A program made the position numbers and the translations under genes. Positions 1 through 7,666 of a stretch of 21,821 nt of DNA are shown here, piece after piece. Every line of letters begins with the position of its first letter. The stretch's first letter is position 1. Source of the DNA: DATBAK01 sp038240075 (GTDB taxonomy: Bacteria; Actinomycetota; Acidimicrobiia; IMCC26256; PALSA-610); assembly GCA_038240075.1 (NCBI GenBank), contig JBBSEC010000078.1, positions 1 through 21,821 of the forward strand. The letters are read 5' to 3'. The notes under the pieces are model-generated. The model worked only from the letters and a program-made list of their open reading frames with translations. It was not told where the DNA came from and ran no database searches.

Positions 1-306
1 GCGGGCACGAGCGATTCGAGTCTTCGGCCGGGTAATCTCCGAGCCCCGCCCATCCGAGCGGCGGGCATGCGACGGATCCGCTTTCACGCTTTGCGCCACT
101 CGCACGCCACGCTCGCCCTGCGTGCCGGAGTGGCAACGAAGATCGTGAGCGAGCGTCTTGGGCACGCAACTCCTGAGTTCACGATGCGGATGTACCAGCA
201 TGCTATGCCGGGCATGCAGGCTGAGGCGGCCGCGAAGATCGCAGACCTCGTCGCGGCTGCGGTACAGCCGGAGCTGCAGCCCGACGATCTCGGGCGGTCC
301 GCGTAA
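1..306 (+). CDS. Tyrosine recombinase (phage-type integrase), C-terminal part, cut by window start
   Basis: This is the catalytic C-terminus of a tyrosine recombinase, the class that integrates phages and genomic islands. The frame is open from base 1, so the gene begins outside the window. Visible box II features are the HALRH motif (His-x-x-Arg followed by His), then RLGH, then the Tyr in MYQHAMPGMQ, which fits the nucleophile about nine residues after the LGH His. The sequence ends with an Ala-rich helix, as in many actinobacterial integrases. The first ~20 codons resemble the family less than the part from AAGMRRIRF onward, so an upstream lesion is possible. There is no adjacent excisionase. 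It could be the end of an intact integrase or a relic. Confidence 0.8.
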   Translation, partial: AGTSDSSLRPGNLRAPPIRAAGMRRIRFHALRHSHATLALRAGVATKIVSERLGHATPEFTMRMYQHAMPGMQAEAAAKIADLVAAAVQPELQPDDLGRSA

Positions 307-348
307 ACGAAGAGCACTTCCAAAGGCCAAGGGCCGAGGACGTACTTG

Positions 349-476
349 GTCGGGCGTGCAACCCGACGTCACCTCAGTGCGACCCTCGTCGGGGGTGGAC
401 CCGCAGAGAGCACCGCCGAACCTCGTCGGGCCCAGAACCCGACGGCGTCGCCTCTTCGGGCGGCGACCCCGACGAG
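349..476. repeat. Cluster of inverted repeats in the spacer between integrase and sugar dehydrogenase
   Basis: The 307-553 spacer has no supportable gene but holds nested inverted repeats. GTCGGG (349-354) pairs with CCCGAC (362-367). CGTCGGG (424-430) pairs with CCCGACG (438-444) around a 7-base loop. CTCGTCGGGG (385-394) pairs with CCCCGACGAG (467-476), enclosing the previous hairpin. No T-tract follows. The spacer lies between the 3' ends of two converging genes, so bidirectional termination is the simplest role. Recombinase arm sites near an integrase are an alternative. Confidence 0.5.
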
Positions 477-553
477 TCCGGGTGAACTCCAGGACGCGGA
501 GACGAGCGAGCTCGTCATGTCGCATCCGCTTCTCGAGCGACCGCTCGCGTCGC

Positions 554-3118
554 TTATGGAGGTGCCGGGGTAAAGGTCGCGGTCAAGGTGGTGTCGCCCG
601 AAACGGTGACGTCGTGGGAGGCCGCGCCGCCATCGGACCAGCCGGTGAAGACGTAGGGCTGTCCGCCGATAGTCTGATCGGGCGCGCTGATCGATTGGAG
701 GCTGCCGGTGATGACGGTGGTGCTGAACGGAGCGACGCTGGTGATGCTTCCGACGGCGAGGGTCGCGCCCGCGGGGTCGGAAGCGAGGGTCAGCGTGTTG
801 GTTTGCGGGTAGAGGTCGACGAACGTCGTCTGTGAGAGGCCGCCTGAGTCGGTCGCCGTGAGGTAGAGACGCAGGTGCGACGGGTAGTCGTGGTTCTGTG
901 CCACGAATGCGCCGCTTGCGATGCCGTCAAAGGTCTCGCCGGGGTGGACGTGGCAGGTGTCGATGCTGGGGCAGTGCACAGTCTCGTACGTCCAGCTCAG
1001 CGCAGAGGTGGGCAGGTTGCCGTCTTGCGTGTCAGTCGCGGAGCCGGAGAACGGGATCGTGTCGCCCACACGCCACGTGAACTGCGGAGAGGGCGTGCTG
1101 ATGGTCGGCACGGGTGGTGTGTCCCCGGCGGTGATTGTCACGGACGCGATGCTGTGCGAACCGATGGGATCCGTGACCTGTACGGAGACGGTGCGAGCTC
1201 CTGCGGTGGTGTAGGTGTAACTCGGGTTCGGGGCGATGGAGTCTCCGAACACGCGGTCGCCGTTCAGGTCCCACGAATACGCGAGGGGGTCCGAGTCGGC
1301 GTCGGTCGAACGTCGCGCGTCGAAGCTCACGGTGAGCGGCAGCACGCCGTTGGTCGCGCTGGCGTCGAGAACGGCAACGGGCGGACGGTTGTTCGGGTAG
1401 TAGCTGATGCGACGGATCGTCCCGCCGACGAGGTCGACGTAGAAGAGGTCGCCGCCCGGACCGCTGACGAGGTCGACCGGGCTGTAGGCGCCGGCCGTTC
1501 CCGTCGCGAAGGTCTCGATCTTCGTCGGGTCGGGCAGCCCGTTCGCGCCGGCAGGCATGACCCAGATGCAACGTCGCGTGTAGTCGGCGAAGAAGAGCGC
1601 GCCGTTGTACTTCGACGGGTAGTTACCACCGGTCGCGGGATAGAACGCGCCGCCGCTGACCGATGACCCGCCCGTCGGGCAGCCATCACCCTTCACGACA
1701 CTCGCACCGTGCCAGTACGTGAAGTAGGGCGCGACCGCGTCGCCCGACGCGTACAGCGTGTTGCAGATGTCGAGGTTCGCCGCCTCGTATCCCGGCTGCC
1801 TCGCACTGCCTTCGTAGCAGGGCCATCCGAAGTTCTCGACCGGCAACGCCGTCGGATCGGCGACCCGGTCGATCTCCTCCCAGGATCCCCAGCCGACGTC
1901 GCCAATCCACAACTCCTTCGTGCCGGGGCGCGTCGTCATGCGAAACGGATTCCGCAGCCCGTAGGCCACGATCCGGCGCACGTTCGGGTCGGGGCTGCCC
2001 GCGTTCGGGTTGTCGGGCAGCGCCGCGCCGGTCGCGGGATTCACGCGGATGATCGAGCCATCGAGCGACGCCGGGTCGGCCGGGGTGGCGAGGTCTTGTG
2101 CCCGCAGCGCGCCGCCTTCGGCGCTCGGGGTCGTCTGCGAGCCGCCGACCGGGACGGGCGGATCGCCGCACGGATTCTTCGGCGCGCCGCCCTGCCCGTA
2201 GTCGACCCTGCCGAACGACGCGCCTTCACCGGCGCTCGCGTACAGCGCACCGTCGGCACCGAAGAGGACCGTACCGATTGAATGCGACGAGTACTGCTGG
2301 CACCAGTCGTTGATCAGGACCTGCTCGGAACCCGTCATCACGTTGCCCGCGGCCTGCAATCGCGACAGCCGCGCGCTCACTACGCAGCCGTCGATGTCGG
2401 CACCGGGCGGAGTCGGGCAACTGTCGTTCCAGACGGGCGGCGTGCCTCCGATCGGGGCGTCGACCGTGTACAGCACGTAGACGTAGGGGCTGACCGGGAA
2501 CGCCGGGTCGAGAACCATCCCGAGCAGGCCCTTGTCGTAGGCGTCGTACACCTGCGGACGAAGATCCGCGAAAACTGTTGGCGTCGACGCGGTGAGGCTC
2601 GCGAACACCAGGATCAGCCCGCTCTTCTCGGCCACGAACACGCGACCGTCAGACGCGAACCGCACGACCGTGGGCTGGGTGAGCCCGCTGAACGCCGTCG
2701 ACTGCTGGAAGCCCGACGGTAGTAGGGAGTTAACGACGGAGAAGGAGAACTGTTTGGCCACCGCTCCCGACGCGGTCTCGGATGTCACGAACAGCACGTG
2801 CGTTCCGTCGGAAAGTCCGGTGATGTCGAGGTCGAACGCGAAGCTCGCCGCAGTCGAGGTCGCGATCGGCGTCGCACCGGCATCGTCGATCCGGACGACG
2901 GTCTGCGTCACCGTGTAGCCCGAAACCTTCACCGTCACCGTCGTCGTGCCGCTCGCGGGCGTCTTCGAGAAATGCACGGTGATTCCGTTCGGCACCTTGC
3001 AGCTCGCCGCCACCGCGACAAGCAGCAACAACACCGCGGCGGCCGCGATCAGCCGAGAACGCCGATTCGGCACCTGCGACTCGCCCATACCCAGCCCCGC
3101 CCGCCGCCCAAGATCCAT
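554..3118 (-). CDS. PQQ-dependent sugar dehydrogenase-like lipoprotein with PKD and C-terminal repeat domains
   Basis: Predicted exported, lipid-anchored oxidoreductase of the soluble glucose dehydrogenase/GSDH family, six-bladed beta-propellers that oxidise sugars with PQQ. From the chosen start the protein is about 854 aa. It has a basic N-terminus, a hydrophobic stretch and a lipobox-like VAASC (Cys ~40), then an Ig-like domain (~48-130) and the propeller (~146-573). The propeller has FVAEKSG, GLLGMVLDP, a His in SSHSIGTVLFG at the family's catalytic His position, GLRNPFR and ENFGWPCYEG. A PKD domain (~577-665), another Ig-like module and a C-terminal module ending GWSDGG...TLTATFTP, like InlB B-repeats, follow. 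The start at 3118 was chosen because TAAGGAGG lies 14 bases upstream; 3088 is possible. No PQQ biosynthesis genes are in the window, and the substrate is unknown. Confidence 0.85.
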   Translation of the reverse strand: MDLGRRAGLGMGESQVPNRRSRLIAAAAVLLLLVAVAASCKVPNGITVHFSKTPASGTTTVTVKVSGYTVTQTVVRIDDAGATPIATSTAASFAFDLDITGLSDGTHVLFVTSETASGAVAKQFSFSVVNSLLPSGFQQSTAFSGLTQPTVVRFASDGRVFVAEKSGLILVFASLTASTPTVFADLRPQVYDAYDKGLLGMVLDPAFPVSPYVYVLYTVDAPIGGTPPVWNDSCPTPPGADIDGCVVSARLSRLQAAGNVMTGSEQVLINDWCQQYSSHSIGTVLFGADGALYASAGEGASFGRVDYGQGGAPKNPCGDPPVPVGGSQTTPSAEGGALRAQDLATPADPASLDGSIIRVNPATGAALPDNPNAGSPDPNVRRIVAYGLRNPFRMTTRPGTKELWIGDVGWGSWEEIDRVADPTALPVENFGWPCYEGSARQPGYEAANLDICNTLYASGDAVAPYFTYWHGASVVKGDGCPTGGSSVSGGAFYPATGGNYPSKYNGALFFADYTRRCIWVMPAGANGLPDPTKIETFATGTAGAYSPVDLVSGPGGDLFYVDLVGGTIRRISYYPNNRPPVAVLDASATNGVLPLTVSFDARRSTDADSDPLAYSWDLNGDRVFGDSIAPNPSYTYTTAGARTVSVQVTDPIGSHSIASVTITAGDTPPVPTISTPSPQFTWRVGDTIPFSGSATDTQDGNLPTSALSWTYETVHCPSIDTCHVHPGETFDGIASGAFVAQNHDYPSHLRLYLTATDSGGLSQTTFVDLYPQTNTLTLASDPAGATLAVGSITSVAPFSTTVITGSLQSISAPDQTIGGQPYVFTGWSDGGAASHDVTVSGDTTLTATFTPAPP

Positions 3119-3303
3119 CTCCCCGCTCCCCGCCTCCTTAAGACATACACCACCAACGTCGCGGCAACAACCGTTGCAATCGGGAACTTCGCCGCAACGC
3201 GCGACAAAGCGCACGACGGCCCACCGACGTGAACCGTCACTGCGCTCGCGCTCTTCGAGATCGCCCTTCCGGCGGCGACGCCGAAGAGGCAGCGCCCGCC
3301 CGA

Positions 3304-3402
3304 CTACCCCAGCTTCGCGGTCATGCCGCCGTCGACGACGAATTCGGATCCGGTCGAGTAGGTGCTGTCGTCGGATGCGAGGTACAGCACGAGGCGGGCG
3401 AC
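3304..3402 (-). pseudogene. C-terminal remnant of a short-chain dehydrogenase/reductase (SDR), truncated by an IS element
   Basis: Reading the minus strand into a TAG at 3304-3306 gives VARLVLYLASDDSTYSTGSE followed by FVVDGGMTAKLG. This is the standard SDR C-terminus: a helix with LxLYLASDxS, then the TG and V(V)DGG motif near the end. The Rossmann fold, the Ser-Tyr-Lys active site and the rest of the gene are absent. The homology stops at about 3403, where the IS6-family transposase homology begins on the opposite strand, so the remnant ends at the IS breakpoint. The substrate of the original enzyme cannot be inferred. The piece is too short to be functional. Confidence 0.75.
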
Positions 3403-3866
3403 GTTGGTTCGTTGACGAAACGTACGTGAAGGTCTCCGGCCGGTGGCGGTACGTCTACCGGGCGATCGACCAGCACGGCCAGGTCATCGACGTCTATGTC
3501 TCGCCACGACGCGACGTCCAAGCGCCACGACGGTTCTTCGCCAGAGCAGTCGGAGCGCACGGTGAGCCGACGGAAGTGGTGACCGACCGCGCGCCGGCAC
3601 TGGCTCGAGCGATCGAGGAACTGATGCCCGGTGCGTTCCATGACACCGTCCAGTATGCGAACAACCGGATCGAAGCCGACCACGGCCGGCTCAAAGCCCG
3701 GCTTCGACCCATGCGCGGCCTCAAACGCGACCCGACCGAGCGTGTCGTGATCCGCGGTCACGCGTTGATGCAGAACATCAGGCGCGGCCACTACGAACTC
3801 GGTAGTGAAGCTCGCAGGCATCGTCGCGTCGCGGACGCGTTCACCGAACTCGCCCAGACGATCTAA
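3403..3866 (+). pseudogene. IS6-family transposase, N-terminally truncated
   Basis: About 153 residues from RWFVDETYVKV to the TAA at 3864-3866 match the DDE catalytic domain of IS6-family transposases. All three acidic positions are present: Asp in WFVDET, Asp in EVVTDRAPALARA and Glu in NNRIEADHGR. The N-terminal helix-turn-helix region (~80 residues in the related copy) is missing. A longer open frame continues upstream to about 2946, but that part is antisense to the sugar dehydrogenase and its leader and has no transposase similarity, so it is fortuitous. Without the DNA-binding domain it is unlikely to be active. Confidence 0.85.
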
Positions 3867-3895
3867 CCGAACCACGGCAAGAAGAACCGTTACCG

Positions 3896-3959
3896 CGCGC
3901 GTCGATCAGGCACAACGCAACAGTGCCCGCGTGCCGATCCGGCACAACGCAACAGTGCC
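3896..3959. repeat. Two tandem 32-bp copies of the IS6 right end
   Basis: Units 3896-3927 and 3928-3959 are directly adjacent and agree at 29 of 32 positions. Both contain GGCACAACGCAACAGTGCC, the IS terminal repeat. The first sits where the element's own right end should be. The second abuts the GH15-like fragment. Confidence 0.8.
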
Positions 3960-4089
3960 GCCCGGACTGTTCACCGGGGACTTCGACGTCGCGCAGCGGC
4001 AGCTACGAGGCAACATGCCCCAAGCGTTCGTCCATGCGCTCATGTTCGAATGTGCAACGCGGTTGTCGCAACCTTGGCCACGGCCGTGA
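3960..4089 (+). pseudogene. C-terminal remnant of a glycoside hydrolase family 15-like enzyme (glucoamylase/trehalase type)
   Basis: Immediately outside the duplicated IS end, a frame runs GLFTGDFDVAQRQLRGNMPQ then AFVHALMFECATRL to a TGA at 4087-4089. GH15 proteins end with a closely similar pattern: a loop with (S/T)EEhD...G, then GNxPQAFSH, then a helix with two or more Ala and a final RL. About 43 residues remain, so the catalytic toroid is gone. The assignment rests on this one motif. No other GH15 sequence is visible, which fits removal of the upstream gene by an IS-mediated event. Confidence 0.55.
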
Positions 4090-4123
4090 ACTCGGGTATG
4101 CACGCGCCGCGCTCGCGGGTTGA

Positions 4124-5449
4124 TCAGTGCCCGTCGGTCGTTGCGAAGTGCTTGGTGAACGCGTTGCGTACGAGCTCGGTGTCGGCAGGAATGAGGTCGG
4201 CGCCGTGGCATCCGTCGGCAATCAGGCGGGCTTGGTCGATGAGGGCTTGCGTGCGGTCGTTGAGACCGAGCGCGGCCAGAGATTCGTTGAGCAGATGCAG
4301 TGCTTCGAGCAGGTATACCAAGACGGTTGGTTGCGATGCCGCGGCCCGGCGGGTCTCGTCGAACGCGAGGCGCACGAGATCGTCGTGGGTTGGTTGATGG
4401 GCGAGGACGAGCATCCTTCCGTCGGGTCCGAGCTGTACGCGCGAGCGCGGATCCCGCCGGAGCAGTTCGGCGAGTACTGCGGCACCGTGGAAAATGGCGT
4501 CTTGGGCAGTGGTGGGATCGTTGATGCCGGGCGACAGCGCCTTGAGGGCGACGTCCGTGAGCTGGCGGAGCCCGTAGGAGACGTCTTGTTGCATGCTGCG
4601 AGTGTTGCCGACTGCAACCGCCGCTCGGACATGTCGCTCGGCGTTTTTCGTGTCAACGGGTGGCGGGGACACGCGGCACAATCGTGTCCCCTCGATGGCG
4701 AAGCGACCAGGGAACGTCTCCACCTCGACGACGCCACCTTCCGGAACGCAGCGCAATAGACGGTGGATATCGATCCGTTGTACCCAGCCGCTGCGATCGA
4801 AGCGGACGATGAGGCCGGCTTCGCGGGCGACCTGTACCGGGTCGACGGCGCGTTCACGGGGCTCGGCCTGCGTCCACTCGGCACGTATGTGGACGATGGC
4901 CTCTCGCTGCACTCGTTCGAGAATCTCGCTGACGTCCATCGAGTGGGCGCTGTGGTTGATGAACGCGACGATGGCCAGGATCGTGGCGATACCGAGGACA
5001 ACCGCGACCGCTACCGAAAGGTTGGGGATGACGGCAGTTCCGCTGTCTTCGAGCGGCGAGCGAACCGACCGAAGCACGATGATGCAGTATGCGAAGGTGC
5101 CGACCACCAACGCCATCACCCGCTTGTTGAACGGGTCACGAAACAGGGTGTGCACCACTCGCGGGGAGTACTGGCTCGACGCGAGCTGGATGGTCAGCAG
5201 CGAGACCGAGAACGCGATACCGGCGAAGGTGATCGTCGCGCCCGCAATCGTGCTTAGCACCGCCCTTGCGCTGTTGACGGTCGAGGTCAACCCGAAGGGC
5301 AACGTCGTGCGTTGGTCGAAATGACGATCGACGGCGAGCCCGACGAAGCCAAAGCACACGGCGACGACAACTGCGAGCATCGGCACGAAGAAGAGGCTCG
5401 CCCGTAGGCGCTCGGCAAACGAGGTCAGTCGTAGTCGCATGACATCCAT
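4124..5449 (-). CDS. DUF2254 family integral membrane protein
   Basis: Predicted inner-membrane protein of about 441 aa matching the DUF2254 family, whose function is not established. It has four hydrophobic segments in the first ~165 residues (about 20-37, 61-83, 108-125, 137-160). The conserved stretch LLTIQLASSQYSPR lies between the second and third, and FINHSAHSM follows the fourth. A soluble C-terminal half contains the family-typical GINDPTTAQDAIFHGA. An upstream GTG at 5539 is in frame but would add an unlikely Arg-rich leader. ATG at 5449 is chosen and 5440 is nearly as good; neither has a strong ribosome-binding site. The gene is divergent from the PAS-phosphatase gene across ~180 bp. 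It is intact beside the IS scar and not obviously linked to it. Confidence 0.85.
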   Translation of the reverse strand: MDVMRLRLTSFAERLRASLFFVPMLAVVVAVCFGFVGLAVDRHFDQRTTLPFGLTSTVNSARAVLSTIAGATITFAGIAFSVSLLTIQLASSQYSPRVVHTLFRDPFNKRVMALVVGTFAYCIIVLRSVRSPLEDSGTAVIPNLSVAVAVVLGIATILAIVAFINHSAHSMDVSEILERVQREAIVHIRAEWTQAEPRERAVDPVQVAREAGLIVRFDRSGWVQRIDIHRLLRCVPEGGVVEVETFPGRFAIEGTRLCRVSPPPVDTKNAERHVRAAVAVGNTRSMQQDVSYGLRQLTDVALKALSPGINDPTTAQDAIFHGAAVLAELLRRDPRSRVQLGPDGRMLVLAHQPTHDDLVRLAFDETRRAAASQPTVLVYLLEALHLLNESLAALGLNDRTQALIDQARLIADGCHGADLIPADTELVRNAFTKHFATTDGH

Positions 5450-5631
5450 CTTGACGGCGCCGCGAAACCCGTGTCGTTCGCGCCGTCGTCGTCGATCACG
5501 GTCTCTCCTCCCCACGGTTCGCGCGAATCTCTGAATCACATGTACCCGGCACCCGTCGGTGCAGGCAGCAAATGCTTCGACGTAGCCTCAATGGCGACGC
5601 TTCCTTGACCGGCCCGCGAGATGGGAGGCGC

Positions 5632-6745
5632 ATGACCGCAACTGATAACGACCAGCGCCTAGCTCTCGCCCTCGATGCCGCCAGACTCGGAACGTGGACA
5701 TGGGACCTGCCATCGGGTACGACGACTTGGGACGCCCGGCTCGAGGAACTACACGGGTTGCCTCCGGGCGGATTTGGCGGGACGTACGACGACTGGCTCG
5801 CGGCACTGCATCCCGACGACCGGGCTGACTGCGTCGAGCGCGTCGAGAAGGCACTCGCGGATCCTGGGCGATACACCCTGTTGCACCGCACCAGATCGCC
5901 CGACGGAGCGATTCGTCACATCGAGTGCAGGGGAAACCGTCCTCGTGGACGCGGATGGGCTACCGATCGGCACGACGGGCGTCGCGATGGACGTCACGAT
6001 CCGCGAACGCCAGAACGCGGCCACGACGGAGGCCCTCGCACAGCAGCGCGTAGTCGTCGATACGCTGCAACGCGCTCTGTTACGTGCCGTGATCCCGCGC
6101 GTCGCCGGGGTGGAGGTTGCTACGAGATACATGGCGGCCGACCGAGATGCGGCGGTGGGAGGGGACTGGTACGCAGTCGTCCCCGTACGGACGGGATGTA
6201 TCGGTGTTGCGATCGGCGATGTCGCCGGCCACGGACTCGCCGCGGTGGCCGATATGGCCGCGGCCCGATTCAGTCTGCGCGCGCTTGCGCTCGCGGGAGG
6301 CGAGCCGGAGGAGGTGCTCGACCAACTCAACCGAACGGTGCGCGTCTTCGCGGCCGGCACGATGATCACCGCGCTGTACGGAATACTCGATTCGGCCGCG
6401 CGCACGTGGACGTATGCAACGGCAGGCCACTGCCCCGTGCTCCTGCGCCGCGCCGACGGGGAGACCGAATGGCTCGATGCAGCCGTCGATCCACCACTCG
6501 GAGTCGCCTCTTCGTTTCGTCGCCAGACGGTCGACGTGGATGCCGGCTCCACGCTCATTCTCTACACGGATGGACTCGTCGAACGCCGCCACGAACCGAT
6601 CACGATCGGCCTCGATCGCCTTGCGCACGCAACCGAGAACGGACCGAAGGCGCCCGAGGCTCTCTGCGACCATCTTTCCGAGACGCTGCTCGGAGATACT
6701 GCGGCCGCGGACGACGTCGCCCTCGTCGTCGTCACGCTCATCTGA
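5632..6745 (+). pseudogene. PAS domain plus PP2C/SpoIIE-type (RsbU-like) serine phosphatase, interrupted by an apparent +1 frameshift
   Basis: Proteins of this design sense a signal through PAS and dephosphorylate anti-sigma antagonist proteins, releasing a stress sigma factor. The first frame encodes a PAS_3-like domain (RLALALDAARLGTWTWDL, ALHPDDR, HRTRSPDGAIRHIECRG). The family pattern then continues in the next frame (GETVLVDADGLPIGTTGVAM, TIRERQ) into a complete phosphatase domain with GGDWY, IGDVAGHG, TAGHCP, LILYTDGLVE and ADDVALVVV, ending at 6745. The switch falls at the GGGG run 5930-5933, so one base is inserted (or two lost) relative to an intact gene. A ribosome-binding-like GGGAGG precedes the ATG at 5632. 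It is either a recent pseudogene or a sequencing error. Without the frameshift it would be about 370 aa. Confidence 0.85.
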
Positions 6746-6799
6746 CCGCGCGGCGTCCCCTTGTGTTGGCGCCAGGAGAGAATGACTCCCGTCGTCGAT

Positions 6800-6856
6800 T
6801 GAAGCGCCCCGGGTTTAGTGGAGGCTCTGATGTGCCCCGAAACCTAGGGCGATTCA
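6800..6856. repeat. 57-bp element bounded by 17-bp imperfect terminal inverted repeats (IS-end scar or mini-element)
   Basis: The left arm TGAAGCGCCCCGGGTTT (6800-6816) and the reverse complement of the right arm AAACCTAGGGCGATTCA (6840-6856) agree at 14 of 17 positions and enclose only 23 bp. The TGAAGCGCCCC terminus resembles ends of IS3-group elements in actinobacteria (from memory, not searched). It may be the collapsed remains of an IS or a miniature non-autonomous element. Confidence 0.55.
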
Positions 6857-7301
6857 ACAGTCCCCTCCCCGTTTGGTATCGCCATCGTTGCGGGTAGCTT
6901 CCGCCCATGTTCCTGCGAGTCCTCGGTTTCGTACGCGGCTGGTGGCATCTCAACGATGCGTTCGACCGCGACCCGTTCGACGACGCCGCGGACTCCCTCG
7001 ACCGATAGCTGTGATCTAGGAAGCCGTGGCCGGCCACGATCCACTCGCCAGCAGGCTGAGTCGTGTTTGTCATGCTCAGGACGGCAGAGCGACCGGGCCA
7101 GCGGCGTCGGGATGGCCCTTCACGCTCCGAACGAAGCAATCTCCCGGTCGCTGGGATGGTGTCGCACCGGTTCGTTCGTCGCGTTGAGAATGAGAACGCG
7201 CGCGTGCCGCAGGATGACTGGCCTCTGCGACCCGCGCCATCCTCGCGAACCCCCATACCGGCGAAGTGTTTAGAAATCCTTCACTTCGGAACAACGAAGA
7301 C
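6857..7301. other. 445-bp stretch without a well-supported gene
   Basis: Apart from the small ORF at 6907-7008, I see no convincing gene. Open frames in 6956-7300 are short and Arg/Ser-rich, with no recognisable domain. The stretch lies between an IS-end scar and the DUF6131 gene and may hold degraded sequence plus that gene's promoter. Confidence 0.5.
6907..7008 (+). CDS. Possible 33-residue small protein
   Basis: The ATG at 6907 opens a 33-codon frame ending at TAG 7006-7008. It has a hydrophobic/aromatic N-terminal half (MFLRVLGFVRGWWHL) and a strongly acidic C-terminal half (DAFDRDPFDDAADSLDR). Third codon positions are mostly G or C, unlike the surrounding debris. There is no clear ribosome-binding site, only a weak purine-poor leader. 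I do not recognise a family. The composition suggests an amphipathic membrane-associated peptide, but chance remains likely. Confidence 0.3.
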   Translation: MFLRVLGFVRGWWHLNDAFDRDPFDDAADSLDR

Positions 7302-7457
7302 ATGATCACACTTGGCTTGATCCTCATGGTGCTCGGCCTACTCGTCGGCGTACCGATTCTTTGGACACTCGGCATCCTTCTCCTCGTCGTCGGTCTTGTC
7401 CTTCTCCTCATGGGACGCGCCGGACGCCAAGTCGGCGGCCGAGCCCATTACTGGTAA
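7302..7457 (+). CDS. DUF6131-like small membrane protein
   Basis: A 51-residue protein made almost entirely of two hydrophobic segments, MITLGLILMVLGLLVGVPIL and LGILLLVVGLVLLLMG, joined by a short WT turn, with a polar tail RAGRQVGGRAHYW. Small proteins of this shape, with a GRxVGGRxHY(W/Y) ending, are common in actinomycetes and fit family DUF6131, whose function is unknown. The start at 7302 was chosen because homologues begin with MI(I/T)LG; the in-frame ATG at 7266 would add a polar leader. Such proteins often lie near general-stress genes, and a hemerythrin-like gene follows after IS debris. Confidence 0.75.
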   Translation: MITLGLILMVLGLLVGVPILWTLGILLLVVGLVLLLMGRAGRQVGGRAHYW

Positions 7458-7511
7458 CCAGAGGGAAGCACGGCACCCGCGCGCTCGTCGCGGCGTGGAT
7501 CTACGGGTGCG

Positions 7512-7601
7512 ATGGGCACGATCGGCGACTGTTTTGATAACGCGGTCGCGGAGAGCTTCTTCGGTTCGTTGCAGGTCGAGCTCCTCGACCACCACCGTTA
7601 G
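7512..7601 (+). pseudogene. Fragment of an IS3-family transposase (OrfB catalytic region)
   Basis: Twenty-nine codons encode MGTIGDCFDNAVAESFFGSL then QVELLDHHR before a TAG. DNAVAESFFxSL is the hallmark around the catalytic Glu of IS3-family OrfB. HHR is normally followed by Trp, so the stop may be TGG mutated to TAG. The rest of OrfB is missing on both sides, so this is a relic. Confidence 0.75.
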
Positions 7602-7666
7602 GTGGAGTTGAACCGTTCGCGTGGACACCTGATTCTGGGGGTTGACCCTGGAGGAAGGAGGCCCGT

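Larger units (their letters stand above)
3403..3959 (+). mobile_element. Left-truncated IS6-family insertion sequence remnant with a duplicated right end
   Basis: The element keeps the last two thirds of the transposase and its right terminal repeat but has lost the left end and the transposase N-terminus. The right end reads inward as GGCACTGTTGCGTTG, matching the ends of the full-length element at 9482-10305. The native right end should be at 3927, 61 bp past the stop, compared with 60 bp in the full-length copy. A second end lies 32 bp further out at 3959. The flanks are pieces of two unrelated genes, so the element marks a deletion or rearrangement. Confidence 0.8.

Noticed and set aside
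2946..3402. Upstream part of the long frame that contains the truncated IS6 transposase
   Set aside because: The first ~150 codons are antisense to the sugar dehydrogenase start and the SDR remnant and show no transposase similarity.
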